A stretch of DNA of 64,000 nt, from NCBI GenBank assembly GCA_921293015.1, contig OV121098.1, forward strand, positions 18,996,161 to 19,060,160, given 5' to 3'. The notes below the pieces were generated by a model, which saw nothing but the letters and a program-made list of their open reading frames with translations, was not told where the DNA came from and made no database searches. Of this stretch, positions 50,242 through 60,338 are shown piece after piece. The stretch comes from Phorcus lineatus (taxonomy: Eukaryota > Mollusca > Gastropoda > Trochida > Trochidae). The position numbers and the translations under genes were made by a program. Each line of letters starts with the position of its first letter. Within the stretch, counting starts at the first letter, position 1.

Positions 50242-50663
50242 AGGGACCATTCGAGCGGGATATTTTTTGTGGAAACGAAATTCAGGAGGACTTTCCTGTT
50301 AACAAAAATATATGATTTTTACATGATTCTATTCACACTTAATGTCAACTTTGTACATGAGTTTAACATTTCAGTTGTTCAAGATTTCACAATTTGACAA
50401 AGAATAAAGTGTATCGATCAAAAAAGAAAAACTTCGTGAAATGAAGCCAATCATCGCAGCTACGAATGTGGAATGCATTACTACGACAAAACATTGTCGT
50501 AACTGACAACTTTTATTATGAATTATTTGTAAATATGCCCCTCTTCTATCAATCTATTAGTTATTTCTTAATTTTTTCAATGAATTAGCAAAATACAGCA
50601 CATTTGATTTCTCACAATGCTAACATTTCAAGATGGCGGATGAAAGCCGCTCGAATGGTCCCT
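50242..50663. mobile_element. MITE with TTAA target duplication
   Basis: Perfect 17-bp inverted repeats, AGGGACCATTCGAGCGG (50242-50258) and its complement (50647-50663), flanked on both sides by TTAA (50238-50241, 50664-50667). 422 bp, non-coding. TTAA duplications occur in piggyBac and Kolobok superfamilies; AGGG ends favour Kolobok, which is inference. The right arm contains AAGATGGCGG, also found in the 45.8 kb element. Confidence 0.92.
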
Positions 50664-50667
50664 TTAA

Positions 50668-50998
50668 ATACGTAATACAAAAGCGCATACTGCAACGGAT
50701 AGGGTCATTAAAACGGTTGGGTTGTACAAAAATGAATATGAATGGTCTAAATTGGTGAAAGAGCAGGTAAATATCATCAAAACAAATTTATACATTTTAA
50801 TTTTTAGTCAATCCTCCATAAACTGTTCAATCCTTGTGTCTGAATAGAATATCAAGTATGTCACCATTCATTTTGAAAATTCTGGAAACCGAGTCAATTT
50901 TAACATGAACGAGAATCGTGGATTTAAACACATCCAAAACAAAAGCGATAGAACCCAAACACATTTGTACCATCGCTATCGCAACTTTTAGCACGAGC
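50668..50998. other. Spacer before the ZP gene
   Basis: No element or exon recognised. A 60-codon minus-strand frame (50827-51009) is not supported by anything else. Confidence 0.4.
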
Positions 50999-51043
50999 TG
51001 CACGTGCAAGTCGTGATTCCAGTTGCACGTGCACTTATAGAAA
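50999..51043 (+). promoter_or_regulatory. Paired E-box palindromes and TATA-like box
   Basis: The 10-bp palindrome TGCACGTGCA occurs twice, at 50999-51008 and 51024-51033 (25 bp apart, about two and a half helical turns). TATAGAAA (51036-51043) follows. CACGTG is the class B E-box bound by bHLH factors. The TATA-like box is only 23 bp from the ATG, so the transcript would have almost no leader if it is used. Confidence 0.5.
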
Positions 51044-51065
51044 AGACTGGCACTCGACGACAGCG

Positions 51066-54000
51066 ATGAAATCCTTAGTGCTAAACGATCGCTTGCTTTG
51101 GTGCAGACCTTGGGCCTTGCTGGCCTTGTGTTTTGTGAGTATTTTCGTTTAATCCTGTGTGGTTTCGAAAAGAATTTAAAAAATCAGAAAAAATGTATTT
51201 GTATGTGATATATTCACTGAATGGTTAAGTCATACAATTTTGGCTTTTTTCGACTGTACTTGTATCTGATACAGTGCTTATCGTCAGTGCTTTAGTCCAG
51301 ATATTTTATTTATGAGAATATTTTCACCCTTTCCTTTTTTGAACTATGTTCCAAGCATTTATACCTATCTCGTTCAGTTTTCGGTCATCTTCTTGCAAAT
51401 AATATTGCCCAAGCGGCGTTAAACAACAACTCACTCACTCACTCTTCTTGCAAATATCACTTTTACAACTACAAAGTATTTAAATGAACCGCCCATCCAT
51501 TACAGTACATGGTGTTCGGCTCTCAACATTGTACTAAACTATTTTCACCTACAATTCTAAACTCTGAAATATGTAATCTCGTTTCACTGTTTTGAGAATA
51601 AAAATTTGGACTTGAGGGGAAAAGTGAATGTCGGGGAAAATGTCAACAAGTCCTGTCTGGTTCATAACTTCTAATCTTGAAAGCGGCGATAAACACCAAC
51701 TCGCCTCGCCTCATAACTTCCACTCTAATTTCATCAATTTGTGACCATGCTTTAAATATGTGGAATTGCAATGATTAACAATTTTAGTTTTAATGGAGTT
51801 GCATTATTATATGAAAGTGTCATTATCAATATTTTAAAATATGTTTGTGGTCAAATGATTTTGATCATGACTCCATGGCTTTAATCACATTGTTTGGCTT
51901 TGATACGAACTTTAATGCCACATATATTAATTCAAAACACCTCCCATATTCATCCCCAAAAGACATTTACATAAAAAGCAATGAATATTTATATATTTAA
52001 ATGGTATTTTTCGGCAACAATCGGAACTTATAATCAAACGGTACCATTAAATAAAGGACAAGGGACTCGAATAACTGACGGATATAGCTAGGCCATAACA
52101 GTTGATGTTGCTATTCTTCTAATGCTTAAAGTAACGGGTGCTTGACTGTTGATTTCGGTTGTTTTATAGACGTTAATTTTCGACAATACATGTCCCATGC
52201 AGTGTGCTAATGTACTTAACTCTTCTTTCAGCTTCGGGCGAATGGTGACCGGCCCGATGGTTACATTCTAAAAGGTATAAACATTCAGAGGTTCGAATCG
52301 CTCATTTGACCTATTGGAAGATAAAAAAAATCAGGACTTTTAAACTCTTCCTTCGTTATGTCGCGTCGACGAGAAACATAAATTTGAATGAAATATGTTT
52401 ACAAAAAAGATTTTGAGAAATTCTCAAACAGTAGAAAACACAAAATGACAGACGTCAGTTGCTGAAACTTTGTCGAACATCGAACTCTGTCGGATCAATT
52501 TCATATCTAGAATATGGTGATTATTTAATCGGGTAAAAAAACAGTTGCTAAAATATACAATTCTTGGAAATTATCATAATCATATATAATGTTTGCCCAT
52601 GGACCGATAAACTTTAATGGTTTTATTCCATTCCTTTCATCAAGTCATTGTACTCATCTTCAGTGCAACCATATTGTGACAGCGACCACTCGACCGATGC
52701 GCTGGTTACCGTGGTGACTGATCTGCCTGACGTCATCATAACTGCCGACTGTCCTGCCGGTCAAGCAAACTTCTCTAGTTCTGACAGGGTCAATTTCAAG
52801 CTTGATGTGTCCTATCCGGGAAATGGATCGTCTTTCTGTACTTTTATGGCAAGTCGAATGATCATTGTATTCTTTACTAAATTGAACTCCCTTGATTCTC
52901 AGCCAGAATTTCTTTGGGTAGATTACCGAAGTTGTAGAAACATTAGAGCTGTATTCCTCCGATGTGTGAATTGATCCATACGATGATCGCAATCATATCT
53001 CTATTAGTTTGATGCTCAACAGGAAACGAATTACCTTTTTAAACTATAAACGTCACCATGGCAATATGACATCGTGTTTTGAAAAATGTATTCGCACTAC
53101 GTTTTCAAGCAATTGAGTATCTCTATGCAAAAGTTAGGATGACGAGACCGACATGTTTGGACATGGACGAACCCTCGTGCAGTCGAATCATGAACGCCTA
53201 GAAAACATCCAGATTAAAACCTGAACTCGGTAGCTATTTCACACACTAGCTTTAACACATCGGTACGCATGCAACTCAAACTCCTATTGACAATGGTTTT
53301 ATATGCCACAGAAAGTGCCCGGAAGCAGAGTTTACAAACTGCCCATATCAGTCGCCTACGGTGAAGATGGCGGAAGGTTACAACAGTACAGAGAGCGGTA
53401 CACAGTCACGTGCACTTTAGACCCACATAAATCTGAGGACTCGGACCAGCAAACAATTGCAGAATCGTAAGTTCAACTGACCAAATATATTTGCTGTCCT
53501 GTTTACCAAAAGCAACAACAGAAACGTCAATGGCGATAGCTTGTCCTCACCCCTTCAAATAAAACTACTGTAAAGACAAAATACATGGATCCGTCAATGA
53601 AAACAGTTAATGTTATCGAACCTATCTTGTGGTCAAGGACACGTCACCATTCAGACACCGAAATTAAAATTGAAATTTGTTTCATTGGTCCCCAAGTGAA
53701 CATTTGTCATTCTCAATTGAACAAATATAAATCTAAATAAATCTCTTGAATTCTATGTAGTATTTCAGCCTTTTTTGAAAAAGATTGTCGTGTTTATGAT
53801 CAATGTCATTAATTTTAAAGGAACTATTAGGTAAACATTTAATGCAGAGGAAAAATATCTTTCCACTTTCAGCCTTGGTGCTCCCAAAGAAATTCAGATC
53901 AACAAAGGCCTCGACACGAGTTCGTCCTTGACCTTAACCCTCATCGACATTCTTGGAGACCCAATTAATGAGAGCTCAAGCATAGTGACTGGAAGAAAAG

Positions 54001-56197
54001 TACAGCTGAAGTTGACTTCAAATGGTGATATTGGTGTTTGGGAGCACATGGGTTTTGTAATTAAGATGAAAATTGTTTAATAACTTGGATTAAGACTTTA
54101 CATTTGAAGTTCGGGAGAAATACGAACGTGACCAGAACAATCAAAATCGATTTTTTGATCATTAGGCAATTCCCTACAATATACTGAGATTTTTATACGA
54201 TTTTAGAATTGGTTTTCAGGTTTATGCTCAGCTATGGCTAAGGGCAGGAATGTTGCTATAGTGGCGCTAAAAGTAATTGTCGAGCCACCACTCATGAATA
54301 TTAAGTCAGTGTCAAATATTTGGTAATTATTAACCTTTATTCAAGGCAACGCATCCGAGATGGGAGTACGCCCGACGTCGTGTGTTGCTTTCGATCCCCA
54401 GGGTAACAAGAGCTACTCAATACTCAGAGCGGGGTAGGTTGTTTTGCACTGATAGTTTGGGCTCAAGTTTTAAGTAGGATTTTCTTCAATCTCATTAAAA
54501 ACCAGGTAACCGTAGATCATTACTTTCATTTCAAGGCGTGTAGGACAGTTAATATTTGATTCAATGATGATGGATTAGCGGTTTATTTGTACTTGTAGAA
54601 CAATTTGATTAGATTTCCCCCATGTGCATATTTGCAACCAACTCGGTATTAATTTTCAATTTTAAGCGAGATATATTTTTATTTTAAAATTTAGATAATA
54701 AGTCGAACAAAATTCAATTTAATTAGTTATATGAAAATGTCCTGGCAGTTTACAAAAACACTTCTTTTGCCTTATCAACATTTGATACAATGTAGGTCAC
54801 TAAGAACAGCTCATGTATACTAGCGCAAAGCAACCCAATACAGATATATATTTTTTGAAATAAATAATAATTGGCATGTTTAGCCTTTTCTCAGGTTTTT
54901 AAGTTACATGATAAACCTTTTGCAAGACAGTTGCCCCTTTATCTACTTAACGTCAACTCGCTAAGCTTTCTATAGAGTTGCTAGGCACAGGTTCGATCTC
55001 GTTCTTAATGAGGTTGCATTCGAAACCAAATTTGAAAATAGAGGTATGCTTTTTGAAGAATCTGCGCTAGTAAAGTGTCCTTAAAGTGCCCTGACTGAAT
55101 GTTAAATTATTGCACAATGCCATTTGGTTTAATCACATGTTTGTTCATGTCCGCGTTCGGCTTCGGATCAAGAGGTCGGTGTTTAGAGTCCTGTATGTGA
55201 ATCGGCAAATTAGTCGACAGTAGATACTTATTTTTCTTAAAGATATTATATCCCAGTTTTGTATCCGACTTCAATCCCCATTTTCTTAAAGACAATACAT
55301 TCAAGTAAATAAAACACCAAACAGAGTTTCGATGCGTCATTTAATTAAAAAGATATAACGGTTCAAAGTGCGTAGAAATTGGCCACCTCGAAAGCCCAAT
55401 TAAAAAAGTCCCTAAAGTGGCCTGAGCTCTCCTTCGGCAGATGTGACGTCATAGACAGGACTCCTCCGCGTTTGTTTGTAAACAAGTATATATCAATGCA
55501 GATATGGGTCGCATTCGTCTACGTTTTCATTGCGAAAGAGACATGCCTTCTTCCTGCGTTGCTGCCAACTGTACTAATAAGAAATCAGGAGACATTCAAC
55601 TGCATCGGTTTCCGAAGGATCCTGTCCAATCCGCGAATTGGACAAAGTTTGTTAGTCAGAAAAGAGCGAAGTGGAGTCCCATTGACAGGTCTGTCATCTG
55701 TTCCGATCATTTCACAGAGGACTGTTATGATCTTTCGTACGATTTCAAAACGGTCTTTGGACTTGCCCCACAAAGGAAAAAACTCGTCAAAAATGCCGTA
55801 CTAACAGTTAAGAAATAGATGGAGATGATAACAGGCCCGCTATCCGTCTGTCCAGCGAGATATGACAGTCAACCATATCGGAAGAGAAAACGGACGGAAT
55901 ACTTTGAGAAGAGGGAACGAAAGAGGAAAGGAAATTAGAAAGAAAGGCTAATTCAAAATTTTATTCAGGGGGAGGTGGGATAAATATTCATGAAACTTTT
56001 GGAAGTTGACTATAATTTGCAGACGAATGTTGAGTTTTTATCTGCATTATAATGTTATATCTCTTTAGATTAGTCGCAGAAATGTTTAATTCAAAACCCA
56101 ACAATTGTTTGAATTTTTAGTATTTGATTGCACATGGGGTTGAAAAATTCATCGGGTTGAACTAAAATATATATATATATATAATAAAATGAAATAA

Positions 56198-56261
<64 letters not shown>

Positions 56262-59200
56262 TAAGTTATAACCTATTTGATATTGATAAACATTGCAGAA
56301 TGAAATAAGATATTTAGTAGTACAGATTTGTTAATATGTTGTCATGTGTCACGTGTATTGACAAACCTAATCGCCTTCATCAAGTTTCAATAAAGGCTGT
56401 TGATCATGTGTGAGGATAAAGTTCAGATAACTAATCAGTGCCTTGTGTATTACCTATTGGAAATGTGCCAGGTGCTGAGGTCATTAAGTTTTTGCTTATC
56501 TGCCATAATGTACACGTGTGTGGTAATAAATTTATGACCATATTGTCTGGTGTGAAAAAGTAGTGTTAGGTAACTAAAAACCTCTCTCTGGTAAAATACC
56601 GGTACTAAAGTACTGACGGAAATGGAAATAACATGCTTTTCAGCGTTTATATTTTTATTTGGTTGAAATAGTTAAAACTGAAAAAGAATTTCATATTTAC
56701 AATACATTTCCAAGCAGGCTTTACATCACAATCATCAATAAATGGTGTGTTATTATTGACAATATTGGCCTACGTCACTCTAGATTAGTACCACACTCTT
56801 TATCTCAAACATTAACTCACAATAATCTGTATCCTTGCAAAATATATTAGTACGTAACTCTAAGTTTTTATGAAGGTGGCAAATCGCGAATCAAGAGGTA
56901 CATTTACTAAACACATCAAAGATTTGATCTTCATTATCACTAATAACTGGTTAATAAGGCCAAAAACAGCTAGCTGCTCGGAACCGTCGTATCCCAATGA
57001 CGAGATCCGGAAGTTGCCGAGAGGCACTCCATCAGATCTCACAGAGATCTCATTGTTACAGTCATGCAAAGCAGAAACACAGAGTTACGATATTGAGTTG
57101 ACACTTTAAAATGGCACAAAGTAGTAACATATATTCTACATATACAATGGTCAATCAACTACACAGGGGAATAGTCGATTTGTCTAGGTGTTCAAACAAA
57201 AAACAGTCACAATGGCGGCAGATATCAGTGGGTTCACTCGATCCACAGGGGCGTGTATCGCTTAGAAATAGCTTTAGAAAGACATATATACCCATAGACC
57301 CTACCCTACTACTAGTAGGGTAGGGTCTATGGGTATATATGTAGAAATAGCTTTAGAAAGACATATATACCCATAGACCCTACCCTACTGGTAGTAGGGT
57401 AGGGTCTATCTAAAGCTATTTCTAAGCGATACACGCCCCTGTGACTCGATCGGCATTATCGGAGATTAACAACCAAAACAAATAACAAGTTAATTAATGT
57501 CAAACAGAATATGTCGATGTATTGGTATTAATAGATTTGGTGACTTGGGGCTTTTTTATAAGTACAATCAGTGGAAATATATACGTTCACGACCGCTGGA
57601 ATCTATTATGTAAACAATAACACAGATAAGCCAGTCGTTAACGAGTCCTGTCTATGTCGTCACAACCCCCTTAGCACCTGATTGGCTAATAAAACGTTTG
57701 GCGTCTGTTTTCCGGAAGTGTTTATAAAACACGTTTTTTCTGCTATTTTCAGGTGGATGTGAACCTAAAAAGTTGTTGATATTTATTCTTAACTGTGTTA
57801 TGAAGTATTTCCGCTAATTGTACCCCCTATGTGGATATATTATCTTTAAGGTTTTGGTTTTGGTTCTCCCTGAAATAATACTGTCGGCCGAAGTATAATT
57901 GAATAATTTATATATATCTTCGATCTTATATTGCCTTTAGATTTGCCGGCTGTCGTGTCTTTAAATGTACATCAGACCAATTCTTACTGTAGCTGCGGTG
58001 ATGGCGTTGTGTTCAAGCGGTACTCTGGTTTCACCACGACAGGACTCTACTCGTACAGCCCCTACTTCGACTACTATGGGTTGCAGGGGACCAAAGCTGT
58101 AGCCTTCAGATGCAACGTCACCATCTGTCCTTCAGCCTGCGACGGGGTATATTAACTTTAGTAAAACTTGTAGTCTTTTCTTCATATATTCTCTAGTTTC
58201 AATAGGTTTTCAGTAATTTCAGTAATAGTCTTGAAATTTCAATCTTTGAAAGTAAGACCAGCTTTAAGAGCCAAATTCTTTTCTAATGAGCATTGTTTTC
58301 AATTGGATTGAAAGGATAAATATGTTTAAGGTTTTGCTGTCTATTTAAACATCTTACATTTGTATCATTAGAACTTAAATCTTCGTTCCTTAATGTTTAA
58401 CCGTTTTAACAAAAAACAAATGTCATATCATATGCGACCTATTTGTTTATGCTTGTGCTTTGGTTCTATTCTAGTAGGTATTGATTGGAGTGAATTTCTT
58501 TAAGTAAACCAAGCAACACTTCATGTGGCTTAATGGAAATTCTCCACAGCAAACTTGTATTCAAGTTTAAAATGTTCAAATTACATACCAGCTGATAGAG
58601 ATGAGTTTAACATATTGAACATTGGTTGCAGAGTTCCTGTGTTCTAGGAAGCAAGAAACGTTCAATAAGAAAGCGTAAGTAAGATTCTTATATTTGGACT
58701 AAAACTTAATATTAAATTCTATGACCGGTTGGAGCATGTACATCCTTAGGCGTTGTAATAATCTCACTTAATTGATTACCTTGAGTACTTGTTTTTGTAT
58801 ATAAAGCAAACGTCTCCCAAAATAAAAAAGGTGACAAGTGTCGATTATTGCCACAACTTTCAGTGAGTAACAATGTAATAGTTTGTCGAAATTCCGGTAG
58901 AAAACTGGCCAATGACAGTAAATCTAAAGCAATATTGGAGGCTCATCTAAAGCAGGTTGGTAAATATTTTAGTTTAGTTATAACTTTTTGTAACAATATA
59001 ATCATAAATGATACGTGTGGGTTAGACTCATTAGTGTTCATCCTGCTACATCAGCGTATTTATCTCCGCCTAGCTCCATCATATACCCTGATATTCTTCG
59101 GCCTAAACAGCTTGTATCGCTTACGGTTGGTTACTCATGGCTATTTATAGCCGACATTGACATTTGTTTTAATTCTCATCCGGAGGGTGCCGCTATTGCT

Positions 59201-59487
59201 GTATGCGAGTCATTTCATTGGATTGCTATATTTAGCGATACGAGCGTTTTAGGCCGAAACATATCGGGGTATATCGTGGAGCTAGGCGGAGACAAATACG
59301 CTGAAGTAGCAGGATTAGTGTTTGAATTTCTTTGATTTGGTGTTTTTTTGTTTGATGCGATATCTTTGAATACCAACGCTATTAGTGTGAAAGGGATGAA
59401 ATGCAAAGAATTTATATTTCGGATTGTCTATTTGCAGGTTTCCTTCAACCAGACATAGCAGCGCATGTTAACAGACCGGTTGTGTAA
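51066..59487 (+). CDS. ZP-domain secreted protein, nine exons
   Basis: Assembled from splice sites and phase: exons 51066-51134, 52232-52274, 52664-52848, 53312-53466, 53873-54024, 54346-54433, 57993-58146, 58632-58674, 59438-59487; all joins keep one frame of 312 residues. Residues 1-26 form a signal peptide (hydrophobic WALLALCF). Residues about 42-150 are ZP-N-like (C67, C96, C133 in YTVTC). Residues about 152-285 are ZP-C (LTLTLIDILGDPIN, SCVAFDPQGNKSYSILRAG, CGDGVVFKRYSGF, YSPYFDYYGL, FRCNVTICPSACDGSSC). A dibasic furin-type site (KKR, RKR) at 290-297 precedes a 15-residue tail. Six N-glycosylation sequons (N73, N91, N183, N203, N222, N272). ZP modules polymerise into extracellular matrices, egg coats included; the particular role is unknown. 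There is no transmembrane segment after the cleavage site, which is unusual. Exon 3 uses a GC donor (ATG|GCAAGT). Confidence 0.85.
51405..51452 (-). mobile_element. SINE head fragment
   Basis: AATATTGCCCAAGCGGCGTT then AAACAACAACTCACTCACTC is the complement of a (GTGAGT)n-TTTAACGCCGCTT SINE head typical of gastropod genomes. Lies in intron 1 of the ZP gene. Confidence 0.6.
51665..51715 (-). mobile_element. SINE head fragment, variant
   Basis: TTGAAAGCGGCGATAAACAC then CAACTCGCCTCGCCTCAT: the same SINE head with a GAGGCGAGGCGAG start instead of GTGAGTGAGT. Two subfamily heads lie 250 bp apart in one intron. Confidence 0.6.
55444..55492 (+). promoter_or_regulatory. CRE and TATA upstream of the THAP gene
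   Basis: A perfect cAMP-response element palindrome, TGACGTCA (55444-55451), and TATATA (55487-55492), 51 bp before the chosen ATG. This suggests an independent promoter within the ZP gene intron. Confidence 0.5.
55543..55818 (+). CDS. THAP zinc-finger protein (91 residues)
   Basis: A THAP domain fills the protein: MPSSCVAANC start, C5-x4-C10-x42-C53-x2-H56 (the C2CH zinc ligands), the conserved HRFPKDP (P24), W33 and HF (56-57). THAP domains bind DNA and occur in transcription regulators and P-element-type transposases. The C-terminal AVPTIF box reads NAVLTV, so its normally conserved Pro is Leu. The start is set by the fixed Met-Pro-x-x-Cys beginning; an upstream in-frame Met (55504) would add 13 residues ahead of it. 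It lies in intron 6 of the ZP gene on the same strand. A TAG at 55816 ends it, but the same frame stays open for 39 more codons. It could be a solo-domain gene, a truncated gene, or a relic of a THAP transposase. Confidence 0.75.
   Translation: MPSSCVAANCTNKKSGDIQLHRFPKDPVQSANWTKFVSQKRAKWSPIDRSVICSDHFTEDCYDLSYDFKTVFGLAPQRKKLVKNAVLTVKK
55819..55938 (+). other. In-frame basic tail beyond the THAP stop
   Basis: Directly after the TAG the frame continues MEMITGPLSVCPARYDSQ, then PYRKRKRTEYFEKRERKRKG to a TAG at 55936. The cluster of Lys/Arg resembles a nuclear localisation signal and coiled basic tail. Either the first stop is a recent nonsense change, or it is read through. Confidence 0.4.
56166..56259. 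repeat. (TA)n microsatellites
   Basis: Two TA runs, 56168-56183 and about 56203-56258, separated by AATAAAATGAAATAATGTGC. The AATAAA between them (56183-56188) could serve as the THAP polyadenylation signal. Confidence 0.9.
57244..57443. mobile_element. hAT-like foldback MITE, 200 bp
   Basis: Perfect 34-bp terminal inverted repeats (57244-57277 and 57410-57443) starting CACAGGGGCGTGTATCG, flanked by an 8-bp duplication ACTCGATC (57236-57243, 57444-57451). CAGGGGCG ends with an 8-bp duplication are typical of hAT elements. Inside, a 67-bp module occurs twice (57264-57330 and 57343-57409, two mismatches). The first module plus the spacer forms a perfect 29-bp hairpin (57282-57310 with 57314-57342, loop ACT) of ACCCTACCCTACT. 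Non-coding; lies in intron 6 of the ZP gene. Confidence 0.96.
59039..59313. mobile_element. Inverted-repeat element with 9-bp target duplication
   Basis: ATTAGTGTT at 59030-59038 and 59314-59322. Arms of about 90 bp (CCTGCTAC[A/T]TCAGCGTATTT, TCTCCGCCTAGCTCCA, CGGCCTAAA) are inverted and roughly 85-90% alike by eye. Long TIR and 9-bp duplication suggest a MULE-like non-autonomous element, inserted in the last intron of the ZP gene. Confidence 0.88.
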
Positions 59488-59689
59488 TGGCCGCGCATGT
59501 CAGGCTGGAAGTGTTGATCAGGGTGAGGCTCATGAAGACGAATCCGGACAGAAGCTGGTCACTAATTGGTCAGACTGACCCACACTCACGAGACCTGACA
59601 GACTTATTTGATTGGATATTGTTTGTTTTTGGTTGTTACTAGAATTTTGTGAGTGTGTGCCATGAAGGCTGTAGGTGAAGCTGCTTCAG

Positions 59690-59695
59690 AATAAA
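59690..59695 (+). terminator. Polyadenylation signal of the ZP gene
   Basis: AATAAA 203 bp after the stop in exon 9, followed by the GT-rich TGTCTGTTACAATGTGTTCT. This supports exon 9 as the terminal exon. Confidence 0.7.
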
Positions 59696-59886
59696 AATGT
59701 CTGTTACAATGTGTTCTTGGTTTGTAAGGAAACCGTGTCTGAAAGTGATCGCCACGCTTATGGACCAATGACTTGCTTCTATTTATCTCGTTCTTGGCCT
59801 TCTGTGGAACGTACTAAAAACTGCCCGTGTCTTCATTTAGTGAAACCTTTTTTTGGGGGTCAAAGTATCCTTCATTCTCTCCCAAC

Positions 59887-60338
59887 AGAGGTAGCTTCGT
59901 CAAAAATTCCTACACAACCTGTCTTAATACGAGGGTTTCTGGGTCTAGAAATGTAGAACGTTGATTGGATAGATTCAAAGAAAGTTGTGAAAAGTTATCA
60001 TTTAAATCGCAAGTTATTTCCGTAAGCTTTCCGAGAACTTTATTCGAATATGAAGTATACAGTTTGAGTCGTCTTTACAGAACACAAACGCCTCATTTTG
60101 CGACTGCATCATTGCACACGCCTGTGACAAATGTTTGACATGCATTCGGTGTTTTCATAGGCTGAAATATTGCCAAGTAGTTTAGTATATTGTGCCTTTG
60201 ACATGCATTCGGTGTTTTCATAGGCTGAAATATTGCCAAGTAGTTTAGTATATTGTGCCGATAGGAGAAACTGCCGTAAGCCCGAGAAACGTTCGTGTTA
60301 AGACAGGTTGTATGGGAATATATGTCGGACCTACCTCT
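59887..60338. repeat. Imperfect inverted repeat, 59-bp arms
   Basis: 59887-59945 (AGAGGTAGCTTCG ... ACAACCTGTCTTAATACGAG ... GTTTCTGGG) is inverted at 60280-60338. Roughly 75% identical by eye. It may be the ends of a decayed DNA transposon; no target duplication was found. Confidence 0.55.
60134..60259. repeat. Exact 63-bp tandem duplication
   Basis: Two identical copies starting TTTGACATGCATTCGGTG at 60134 and 60197. Perfect identity means a recent event or an assembly artefact. Confidence 0.95.

Noticed and set aside
55379..55804. A 141-codon plus-strand frame overlapping the THAP gene
   Set aside because: Different frame, no domain; a shadow of the THAP coding sequence.
57931..57992. 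Coding sequence starting at the ATG 57931 or at the acceptor 57940 upstream of ZP exon 7
   Set aside because: Using the TTTAG acceptor at 57940 puts exon 6 out of frame and hits a stop at once. The acceptor at 57991-57992 restores AG|CGDG of the ZP domain in phase.
58632..58682. TAA at 58680 as the end of the ZP gene
   Set aside because: It lies within a perfect donor (GC|GTAAGT). Splicing to 59438 keeps frame and reaches an exon with a polyadenylation signal. Kept only as an intron-retention alternative.
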